Source: Halomonas sp. CUBES01 (GTDB lineage Bacteria > Pseudomonadota > Gammaproteobacteria > Pseudomonadales > Halomonadaceae). Taken from it: a stretch of 64,000 nucleotides of DNA. Below, piece by piece: positions 57,941 through 64,000 of this stretch. Below the pieces are notes generated by a model. The model was not told the origin of the DNA. It was given only the letters and a program-made list of their open reading frames with translations, and searched no databases. The translations under genes were made by a program, and so were the position numbers. The stretch spans positions 186,001-250,000 of the forward strand of contig NZ_JAJLLW010000002.1 of NCBI RefSeq assembly GCF_020991005.1, read 5' to 3'. Numbering within the stretch: position 1 is the first letter of the stretch; each line of letters opens with the position of its first letter.

Positions 57941-59233
57941 CTATGGGGTGGGGACTTCTTGCTTACAGGGAGAGGAAGTAGACAAGGGGTTTGTCTGATC
58001 TAATGCATCGCAGATTTCACTTGTCCGTGCTGCCAAAATCGACAGCAGGGTGTCGCTTAAACCATGGGTGGGCTCGCAGCTGCCTTGCAGGAAAATAGCC
58101 GGTTTGAACTCAGGCTTGGTGTAGAGCTGATAGTGGCGATTGACAGCAAACTCAGGCAGGTAGTCCGCGACGGGGGCCAGTAGCTGTTTATGGGTGTCGC
58201 GTACATAGCCGGTGGCTAACACTACTGCGTCGTAGCGGGTGATATCCGTATGGCCAGTCTCCAAATCACGCACGTTTAGCTCAACGCCTTCAGGGCCTGC
58301 TTCACTGCTGGTAACCTCATGGCGGCGACGGAAGCGGTGGCGGGCCTGGCCGGTTACTTTTTGCTGATAGAACACATCGTAAATCTCCTGAATCAGCGCC
58401 AAGTCAGGGGCTGAGTAGTTGGTGCTTTTGTACTCCTGCAGCAGTGCTTCCCGCTGGCCGGTGGGGTTGTTGAACACGTAGTCGGTGTATTCGGGATTGA
58501 AAATCTCGTTGACGAAGGGGCTATCGTCGGAGGGTTTAAAGGCCCATGCCCGGCTAATAAGATCCACTTGAATGCCTTCACGACCGTGCAGATCAAGGAA
58601 TATTTCAGCGGCGCTCTGGCCCGCACCGATCACCGCGATGCGTTTGGGGGCGTCTTGCTTGGCCAGCTCCCGGAGGTAGTGGCTGGAGTGGAAGACCCGT
58701 GGGTCGTCTTTTAGCCCGGCGAAGCATTCAGGCACATTGGGCGCACCACCCACGCTAATTACCAATGAACGGGTGAGCCTTTCCTGCACCGCGCCACTCT
58801 CATCCCGTGAACGAACGCGAAGGTAGGCTACCTCGTCGTTATCAGTTTCGGGCAGCACTTCAAACACATCCTCTCCATAGGTGCACTGGTGTTCAAAGTG
58901 GCTGGCAGTCCAGCTTAGGTAATCATTGAACTCGTGGCGGCTGGGGAAGAAGGTCTGCAGGTTGATAAAGTCCTGTAGGCGGCCTTTGCTGTGGAGGTAA
59001 TTGAGAAAGCTGAAACGGCTTCCAGGATTGCGGGGCGTGACCAAGTCTTTGAGGAAAGAGATCTGCATATGGGCATTGTCCAGCAGCATATGCGGGTGCC
59101 AGGCAAAGCAGGGCTGACGCTCAATAAACAAGGCATCCTTCGCTTGCCCTGCTTGGCGCTGTTCGTCGAGCGCAATGGCCAGGGCAATATTGGAGGGGCC
59201 GAAGCCGATGCCGATCAAGTCGTGAATATGCAT
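57941..59233 (-). CDS. L-ornithine N5-monooxygenase (PvdA/SidA family)
   Basis: 430 residues. FAD-binding GIGFGPSNIALA at the N-terminus, NADPH-binding GAGQSAAEIF near residue 210, the ATGY motif near 345, and substrate-site stretches QISFLKDLVTPRNPGS and SPFVNEIFNPEYTDYVF that follow the PvdA/SidA ornithine hydroxylases more than the lysine enzyme IucD. It oxidises the side-chain amine of ornithine to a hydroxylamine, the first step to a hydroxamate iron ligand. It forms a two-gene unit with the acyltransferase 23 bases upstream. The hydroxamate residue fits one of the last two modules of NRPS 4. Confidence 0.92.
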   Translation of the reverse strand: MHIHDLIGIGFGPSNIALAIALDEQRQAGQAKDALFIERQPCFAWHPHMLLDNAHMQISFLKDLVTPRNPGSRFSFLNYLHSKGRLQDFINLQTFFPSRHEFNDYLSWTASHFEHQCTYGEDVFEVLPETDNDEVAYLRVRSRDESGAVQERLTRSLVISVGGAPNVPECFAGLKDDPRVFHSSHYLRELAKQDAPKRIAVIGAGQSAAEIFLDLHGREGIQVDLISRAWAFKPSDDSPFVNEIFNPEYTDYVFNNPTGQREALLQEYKSTNYSAPDLALIQEIYDVFYQQKVTGQARHRFRRRHEVTSSEAGPEGVELNVRDLETGHTDITRYDAVVLATGYVRDTHKQLLAPVADYLPEFAVNRHYQLYTKPEFKPAIFLQGSCEPTHGLSDTLLSILAARTSEICDALDQTNPLSTSSPCKQEVPTP

Positions 59234-59256
59234 AAGAGTCCTCGTGGCTGATGTGT

Positions 59257-60369
59257 CTATGGGGTGAAGCGTGGGTCGGGTCGTGGCGCAGACCCAGGGT
59301 GCGAGGGCTGCGGAACCCAGCAGCGCTCGTTGAAAAAGTGTTCGCGTAGCTGCATGCCGAGCATGGCCCGCTTATGGGGGAAATCGAACGCCTTTACATG
59401 GGCATAACCGCACTGGGCAAGGTTGCGCAGCATCTTGGTGTTATCCACGCGGGGTTCAATCACCAGGCGCTGGGTGCGACAGTCGTCCAGAAACAGGTAG
59501 TGCGAGATGGAGGGCATCCAGGCCGCCACATAGGGCCGCCCGCGAAAAGCAGCTTCGCCGATCAACACGTGCCAGCCGCGATCAAAGTCACCGGCGTCGT
59601 AGTAAGCGCCGATGCGATCCTCCTTGGCCCAGTAAGTCTCGAAATAGCCGAAGGGCTCGCCGTCGATACAGCCGATCAGCGGTACCACGCTGGGATTTTG
59701 CAACGTGCTTTCAAGCCGCTCGCGGTGCTGTTGCAGATCACCTTGCTCTTCCCAGAAGTGGGCGACGACCGGGTCGTTCATCCAGCGGTTGAAGCGTTCA
59801 AGGTCGAGCTCCAGGTCAAGGACGCGAAAGCTCAGGGTGGCATCCAGCCAGGGAATATGGCGCTGATAGACCGTGCCACTGGTGCGCGGTGGGCGGCGTG
59901 GGTGTCGCTTGCCATTCGCCAGGATGGGTTGCCGTGGGTAGGGGCGCATGGCGGGAGAGTTCAGCCAGAGGGTTGGCAGCTGCCAAAATAGCTCCGCGTA
60001 GGCCCAGAGATCTCCATGAGGACCTTTAACCGCAATGCCAGTTGCGCACAGATTGGCATGCAAAACAGTGGGTAGCTGTAGACGAAGCGCTACAGCCCCA
60101 GGGTGAAAGGCAAAAGCCCCTTCGATAGCCGCCAGTAACGCCGGGAGAGGAGGTGCTGAACGCTGTGACCACTGCAGCGTCAAGGTGCTGTTGTCATCTA
60201 CTAACAACCACTCAAGACGTTCTTGATGTCCTTCCACATAAAGTGTCTGCGTGGTGATCTCATAGGTAACGCGATAGGTGCCCCCTTCTGGTCGTGAGAG
60301 CAGCGAGGCTACCGTGGGGCTTTCATAAGGTATTTGTACCTTTGTTTGTGCCTGGACAGAACTGGACAC
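59257..60369 (-). CDS. N-hydroxyornithine acyltransferase (IucB/siderophore GNAT family)
   Basis: 370 residues. The C-terminal 190 residues are the siderophore-biosynthesis acetyltransferase domain: RWMNDPVVAHFWEEQGDLQQH, GEPFGYFETYWAKEDRIGAYY, DFDRGWHVLIGEA.FRG, and RLVIEPRVDNTKMLRNLAQCGY. It acylates the hydroxylamine made by the neighbouring monooxygenase to give the hydroxamate. Because this is an IucB-type acetyltransferase and no PvdF-type formyltransferase is seen, acetyl is more likely than formyl, although other acyl groups occur in this family. The N-terminal 170 residues are a poorly conserved extension. Transcribed divergently from the exporter across a region with a Fur-like site. 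Confidence 0.88.
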   Translation of the reverse strand: MSSSVQAQTKVQIPYESPTVASLLSRPEGGTYRVTYEITTQTLYVEGHQERLEWLLVDDNSTLTLQWSQRSAPPLPALLAAIEGAFAFHPGAVALRLQLPTVLHANLCATGIAVKGPHGDLWAYAELFWQLPTLWLNSPAMRPYPRQPILANGKRHPRRPPRTSGTVYQRHIPWLDATLSFRVLDLELDLERFNRWMNDPVVAHFWEEQGDLQQHRERLESTLQNPSVVPLIGCIDGEPFGYFETYWAKEDRIGAYYDAGDFDRGWHVLIGEAAFRGRPYVAAWMPSISHYLFLDDCRTQRLVIEPRVDNTKMLRNLAQCGYAHVKAFDFPHKRAMLGMQLREHFFNERCWVPQPSHPGSAPRPDPRFTP

Positions 60370-60463
60370 CGCTAAGCTCCTATCAATAAGAACGAATCAA
60401 AGAAACGAAAAAAGCGAAAAAATCATCCCACCGGAAGCGGCGTTACTGACTTCCTTATCTAAA

Positions 60464-60482
60464 GACGAATGAGAATGAGGCT
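60464..60482. promoter_or_regulatory. Fur-box candidate between the acyltransferase and exporter genes
   Basis: GACGAATGAGAATGAGGCT contains the AATGAGAATGA core typical of Fur sites and lies in the divergent promoter region. It could control both directions. One half matches well, the other poorly. Confidence 0.5.
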
Positions 60483-60490
60483 TGTTTACA

Positions 60491-60514
60491 TAAATATTGA
60501 TTAACTTTTTGTGT
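60491..60514 (+). promoter_or_regulatory. IS-box-like promoter element upstream of the exporter
   Basis: TAAAT at 60491-60495, 16 bases, then TGT at 60512-60514. This differs by one base from the TAAAT-N16-CGT pattern before mbtH. It is about 57 bases before the GTG start, a sensible distance, so the same sigma factor may act here. Confidence 0.45.
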
Positions 60515-60571
60515 GGGCGGTTCGTCTTAGAAGTAGCTGTCGATTTTCAATCGCTTTCCAACGAGGTGAAT

Positions 60572-62215
60572 GTGCTTTCCTATCTGATTCGTCGAACCTG
60601 CGGGTTGATGACCGCTGCTGCGCTGGCCAGTATTCTCTCGGGGCTTTTCAGCGTGCTGCTGATAGCTCAAATCAATGTGGCGTTAACCGGCGATGCCGCC
60701 TCCCATACCAACGCTGCCTGGGCCTTCGCGGGGATTGCCGTGGCGTTAATGGTCTGCCGAATGGTGTCGACGGCGCTGTTTGAGCGGTTGGGGCAGCGTG
60801 CGCTGGCTGAGTTGCGCAGTTTTGTCGCCCGGTGCGTGGCCGAGACCCCCTTTGCCCAGTTCGAGCGGGTGGGCAGTGCGCGGATCCAGTCGGCGCTCAC
60901 CGAGCACAGCAACAACGTGGCGGTACTGTTCGTTAGCTTGCCGGTGATTTTGACCAATACGGTCATCGTGGTGGGGTGTTTGGGCTACCTGGCAATGCTG
61001 TCATGGCAGGTGTTCTTGTTTGCCCTTGGGGTGATTGGGCTGGGGGCTATCGGCTACCACTTGGTGCACTTACGCGCGATTCGTTACCTCCAAAGTGCGT
61101 CGTCAGAGCAGGATCGACTGTTTGGTCATTTCCGCGCGCTGACCGATGGGGCGAAAGAGCTACGCCTGCACCGGCGCAAGAGTCGGGTCTTTATGGATCA
61201 GATACTCGGAAAGTCGGTTGAAAGCGTGCGGCGGCTGCGCACCTATGGCATGTCGCTGTTCGTGATCTCGACCAGTTGGGGGCAGTTCCTGATGTACGCC
61301 TTCATTGGCCTGGTGCTGTTTGTGTTGGCGGGCGATGGGCCTAATCAAACCCAGGTCATGACCGGTTTTGCGCTGGTGTTTGTGTATATGGTGACCCCTC
61401 TTGAAGGCTTGCTGATCAATATTCCGCGGATCAATATGGCGCGGGTAGCCGCTAGCCGAATTGACGACATCACCCGCGAGATGCCCCATGGGCAGGAGCG
61501 GCAGGCGTCACCTCAGGTGCCTGATTTTCAACGTCTAGAATTGCGCGACGTCACCCACCAGTACTACCACGAGCAGAGCGATGATTTCTTTGAGCTGGGG
61601 CCGATTAATCTTAGCTTTACGCCGGGGGAAGTGGTGTTTCTGGTGGGGGGCAACGGTAGCGGCAAAACCACACTGGCCAAAGTGGTGGTGGGGCTTTACC
61701 CGCCGGAAGGTGGCGAGGTGTTGCTCAATGGCGAACGTGTTGAGGCGGATGACTGGGATGCCTATCGGCAGCTCTTCTCGGTCGTTTTTTCAGACTTCCA
61801 TCTTTTCGAGCGCCTGTTGGAGGCGCCGCGGGAAGATCTCGACGAAGAGGGTAACCGCCTGTTGGCCAAGCTGCACCTGCAGCACAAGGTGCAGGTTGAA
61901 AACGGCGCATTCACCACCCAGGCGCTCTCCCAGGGCCAGCGCAAGCGCTTGGCACTGGTAGTGGCTTACCTGGAAGACCGGCCCTTCCTGGTGTTTGACG
62001 AGTGGGCGGCAGACCAGGATCCGTTATTCAAGGAGGTGTTCTACTGCGAGGTATTGCCAGAGCTAAAACGCATGGGCAAAGCGGTGCTGGTGATTACCCA
62101 CGATGACCGCTATTTCCACCTCGCGGATCGATTGGTGCGGCTGGAGAGCGGCAAGCTGTTGGCGCCAGAGAAGTTGACTAGTAGTGAGAAGGTAGTGTCT
62201 TCGGTGGTCAATTGA
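60572..62215 (+). CDS. Peptide-siderophore ABC exporter (PvdE/SyrD-like cyclic peptide transporter family)
   Basis: 547 residues from a GTG at 60572. About six transmembrane helices (1-300) are fused to an ATPase: Walker A GGNGSGKTT, signature LSQGQRKRLAL, Walker B FLVFDEWAADQDP, His switch VITHDDRYF. The EWAADQDP sequence and overall length (PvdE is about 550 residues) place it with PvdE, which exports the pyoverdine precursor to the periplasm, and with syringomycin exporter SyrD. The GTG is preceded by GAGG; the longer frame to 60497 begins with TTG and a segment without family support. It likely exports the lipopeptide, perhaps for periplasmic maturation. Confidence 0.92.
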   Translation: MLSYLIRRTCGLMTAAALASILSGLFSVLLIAQINVALTGDAASHTNAAWAFAGIAVALMVCRMVSTALFERLGQRALAELRSFVARCVAETPFAQFERVGSARIQSALTEHSNNVAVLFVSLPVILTNTVIVVGCLGYLAMLSWQVFLFALGVIGLGAIGYHLVHLRAIRYLQSASSEQDRLFGHFRALTDGAKELRLHRRKSRVFMDQILGKSVESVRRLRTYGMSLFVISTSWGQFLMYAFIGLVLFVLAGDGPNQTQVMTGFALVFVYMVTPLEGLLINIPRINMARVAASRIDDITREMPHGQERQASPQVPDFQRLELRDVTHQYYHEQSDDFFELGPINLSFTPGEVVFLVGGNGSGKTTLAKVVVGLYPPEGGEVLLNGERVEADDWDAYRQLFSVVFSDFHLFERLLEAPREDLDEEGNRLLAKLHLQHKVQVENGAFTTQALSQGQRKRLALVVAYLEDRPFLVFDEWAADQDPLFKEVFYCEVLPELKRMGKAVLVITHDDRYFHLADRLVRLESGKLLAPEKLTSSEKVVSSVVN

Positions 62216-62333
62216 ATCGGACATGGTGCCTTGGTATTGGTGCCTCGGTATCAGGGGGGGGGAGAACTGCTAGGGAGGGTGTCAAAATAGAGAGTATCGT
62301 TTAAGCTGTACAGGTAATCGAGGAGAGATGATC

Positions 62334-62531
62334 ATGAATACCCAGCTAGATCCCATCGTTTCTGAATTCGAGACGCAGGAACAAGCCGATAGCTATGATC
62401 GTTGGCTCAAGGCCAAGGTTCAGCACAGCATCGACAACCCGGGCCAAGGAATGCCTCATGATCAAGTTATGACCAAGGTTGATGCGATCATCGCCGACGC
62501 GGAGCAACGCCAAAGCGGCGGAGTTTCGTGA
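62334..62531 (+). CDS. Antitoxin of a ParE-type toxin-antitoxin pair ('stability determinant' family)
   Basis: About 65 residues, reading NTQLDPIVSEFETQEQADSY then DRWLKAKVQHSI, PHDQVMTKVDAII. This matches small antitoxins annotated as stability determinants paired with ParE/RelE toxins. AGGAG lies eight bases before the ATG at 62334 (another ATG two codons earlier is too close to it). The stop overlaps the toxin's GTG start, which ensures coupled translation. Confidence 0.85.
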   Translation: MNTQLDPIVSEFETQEQADSYDRWLKAKVQHSIDNPGQGMPHDQVMTKVDAIIADAEQRQSGGVS

Positions 62532-62803
62532 GCCTGCCTATCCACTGGCATGACGAGGCGATTAACGACTTGTTTGAGCTTGTCGTATACATCGCCGAGC
62601 GCGATCCTCAAGCCGCCCGGCGGCTGCGTATTCGTATTGAAGCAGCTCTCTCCTCAGTGGCTGAACACCCCTACTTACACCAAGTGGGCCGTTTGCCGGG
62701 TACACGAGAAATTGTTGCTCACCCAAACTTTATCGTGGTCTATCAAGTGACGGATCGCATTGAGGTCATATCAGTGGTTCACTCTCGCCAAAATTATCCC
62801 TGA
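62528..62803 (+). CDS. ParE/RelE-family toxin
   Basis: 91 residues with the ParE pattern: HWHDEAINDLFELVVYIAERDPQAARRL, VAEHPYLHQVGRLPGTREIVAHPNFIVVYQV and VISVVHSRQNYP. ParE toxins poison DNA gyrase; RelE relatives cut mRNA. Start GTG overlapping the antitoxin stop by four bases (GTGA). The pair sits at the right border of the siderophore island and may help stabilise it. Confidence 0.9.
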   Translation: MSLPIHWHDEAINDLFELVVYIAERDPQAARRLRIRIEAALSSVAEHPYLHQVGRLPGTREIVAHPNFIVVYQVTDRIEVISVVHSRQNYP

Positions 62804-62830
62804 CGCCTACTCGCCGCTCATACGAACTGC

Positions 62831-62945
62831 TAACCCAGAGTCTCCACCTCAAAGGCCACCATTTGGCGCTGGACGTTGGAAAATTCGAGCCGGTCAGATA
62901 AATGGGGTTGCCGGAGGCGTCATGTCTGTCAGTCCTTAAACATGT
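62831..62945 (-). pseudogene. Frameshifted 3' fragment of the AAA/PD-(D/E)XK nuclease family
   Basis: On the minus strand DRHDASGNPIYLTGS, then after a frameshift FSNVQRQMVAFEVETLG and a stop. This matches the C-terminus of the intact gene at 23.6 kb (DKHHASGKPIHLIGVEF..AQRQIVAFDVETLA), and the DNA is visibly alike. Only about 35 codons remain. It marks a second former copy of this family. Confidence 0.8.
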
Positions 62946-63044
62946 CATTCAGGCTAGTGGCGAAGAGCACCTCTCCTTAGCACTATGACGCTGAGCGAGT
63001 TCTTCATCAGAGTATGCGCCTTCATCTAGTGACTTCTTAAGCTC

Positions 63045-63668
63045 TTACCTGCCACTTCCCCTCACCATACGCGCCAGTACCCGGTCTTTAAGCCATAAGC
63101 GGTGAATCAGCGCCATCGCGATATGGCCGAAAATTAATCCACAGAGCAGCCACGCGAGCGGGCCGTGAAGGAGCTCGGCGGGGGCGGTCATCCAGGTGAT
63201 GTCGCGCTCGACTTCGGGCACTAGCTCCATACCGTAAAAGCGCAGCGCCCCGCCACGCCCGTACTGACGCAGAATGGCAAAAGCGGGTAGCCAAATCAGC
63301 AGCCCATAAAAGGTGATATGTACAAGGCGCGCCATGCGACCACCCCATCCAGGCGGCTGCGGAGGACGCTGCTTGCGGTTGACCCATGCCCAGCCAAGTC
63401 GCGTCAGGGTTACGATCAGGAGCATAAAACCCAACGAGCCATGAGGCCCGATGCTCGCCAAAAAGAGCGTGATAGCGTTTTCGCCCATTCCCCGCCAGGC
63501 CAGCAACACGGTAAATTGCAGCGTGACCAGCGCAGCGGTCAGCCAGTGCAGCGCACGGCTTATGCGACCGTAGTGGCTGGGGCTGTCTCGCCAGCCAATG
63601 GTCGCTTGAATTGGCTGGCTTGTGTGATCACTGTTGAACGCTGTGGCGTTTGTTGCGCCTTTATCCAT
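63045..63668 (-). CDS. Cytochrome b561-family membrane protein
   Basis: 207 residues with four transmembrane helices and the b561 pattern: YGRISRALHWLTAALVTLQF, IGPHGSLGFMLL, RLVHITFYGLLIWLPAFAIL and LLHGPLAWLLCGLIFGHIAMALIH, providing His haem-b ligands. It would carry electrons across the inner membrane. Its start overlaps the stop of a siderophore-interacting flavoprotein by eight bases, so the two are co-transcribed. A shared role in ferric-siderophore reduction is possible but unproven. Confidence 0.86.
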   Translation of the reverse strand: MDKGATNATAFNSDHTSQPIQATIGWRDSPSHYGRISRALHWLTAALVTLQFTVLLAWRGMGENAITLFLASIGPHGSLGFMLLIVTLTRLGWAWVNRKQRPPQPPGWGGRMARLVHITFYGLLIWLPAFAILRQYGRGGALRFYGMELVPEVERDITWMTAPAELLHGPLAWLLCGLIFGHIAMALIHRLWLKDRVLARMVRGSGR

Positions 63669-64000
63669 TGGCCTTGTCCTTGCGCCAGTAGCCCATGCTG
63701 GTGACGTACTGTTTGGGGAGCCCGCACTCGTTGACCAGATAGCGGCGCAGCTTCATGGCGACCTTGGTTTCAGCGGCGATCCAGGCGTAGAAGGGCGCGT
63801 TGTCGTCCAGGGTGGCGGATTCCCAGAGCGGGCCGTCCTCATCGTCGTTTTCGTCGTTGGCAGTGGCGCTGGTAGTAGCGTTAGCAGGCGTGCCGCCCAG
63901 CGCTTGAATTTCCCTATGTAAATCGATATCGCGCAGCGCTCTCATCAATAGCTCCCCGTGCTGGCAATTGGGTTCGGCATCGCGGGCCAACCAGTGCAGT
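63661..64000 (-). CDS. Siderophore-interacting (SIP/ViuB-like) flavoprotein, C-terminal part
   Basis: The gene enters from the right edge; about 112 C-terminal codons are visible. They contain APFYAWIAAETKVAMKLRRYL and GLPKQYVTSMGYWRKDKA, the NAD(P)H-binding end of SIP-family ferric-siderophore reductases (expected pattern: W.A.E......RRYL.....GYWR). An Asn/Asp/Glu-rich insertion (about 25 residues, TANDENDDEDG) precedes this core and is not typical. SIP proteins release iron by reducing imported ferric siderophores in the cytoplasm, so this gene fits the uptake side of the locus. Confidence 0.85.
   Translation of the reverse strand, partial: LHWLARDAEPNCQHGELLMRALRDIDLHREIQALGGTPANATTSATANDENDDEDGPLWESATLDDNAPFYAWIAAETKVAMKLRRYLVNECGLPKQYVTSMGYWRKDKANG

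Overview
The window looks like a chromosome segment of a Halomonas-type gammaproteobacterium. This rests on GC-rich coding sequence, the gene repertoire (Pmp3/YqaE, imelysin cluster, ZnuABC, 7TMR-DISM diguanylate cyclase) and a lipopeptide-siderophore locus of the kind known from marine halomonads. The genus is inferred from gene content; no rRNA is present.

Region 1 (1-25.3 kb) is mostly housekeeping and transport. It holds a partial TIGR02450-type gene, a nucleoside deaminase, a Pmp3 protein, and a PqqU/YncD-like TonB receptor convergent with a membrane PQQ-dependent dehydrogenase. It continues with an MDR oxidoreductase, an RlpA-like protein, a PPC-repeat protein, an EamA/LysR divergent pair, cytochrome b561, a diguanylate cyclase and an ArgP-like regulator. 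Next come an imelysin - di-haem protein - imelysin - DUF1513 operon, a divergent Zur-controlled znuCB/znuA locus (ZnuA carries a long Asp-His repeat), a FhuC-like ATPase, and an AAA/PD-(D/E)XK gene.

Region 2 (25.3-62.2 kb) is an iron-siderophore island. Its left edge holds a FhuD-like binding protein and two decayed TonB receptors. Then come a Fur-boxed PvdS/FecI-type sigma factor, a lone FecR N-terminal domain, and a roughly 26 kb operon: mbtH, type II thioesterase, Sfp-type PPTase, stand-alone aspartyl beta-hydroxylase and four NRPS genes. Upstream of mbtH is an exact TAAAT-N16-CGT motif, the PvdS 'iron-starvation box'. The NRPS line reads: FAAL-T-C-(fused beta-hydroxylase) | degenerate C/interface-A(Asp)-T | C-A(Ser)-T | C-A(Asp)-T-E-C-A(X)-T-C-A(probably N-hydroxyornithine)-T-TE. 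The predicted product is an acylated pentapeptide, fatty acyl-OHAsp-Ser-D-OHAsp-X-(acyl-OH-Orn). Two beta-hydroxyaspartates plus one hydroxamate would give hexadentate iron binding. Downstream are a FhuD-like protein and a TonB receptor (AT-rich), an ornithine N-hydroxylase, an N-acyltransferase and a PvdE-like exporter.

Region 3 (62.3-64 kb) holds a ParE-type toxin-antitoxin pair, a short frameshifted fragment of the AAA/PD-(D/E)XK gene found at 23.6-25.2 kb, a cytochrome b561, and the C-terminus of a siderophore-interacting flavoprotein.

Inferred logic: iron loss relieves Fur repression of the sigma factor, which activates the NRPS operon and perhaps the exporter. The peptide is built, exported and re-imported through the receptor, FhuD-like and FhuC-like proteins. 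No FhuB-type permease gene is visible here.
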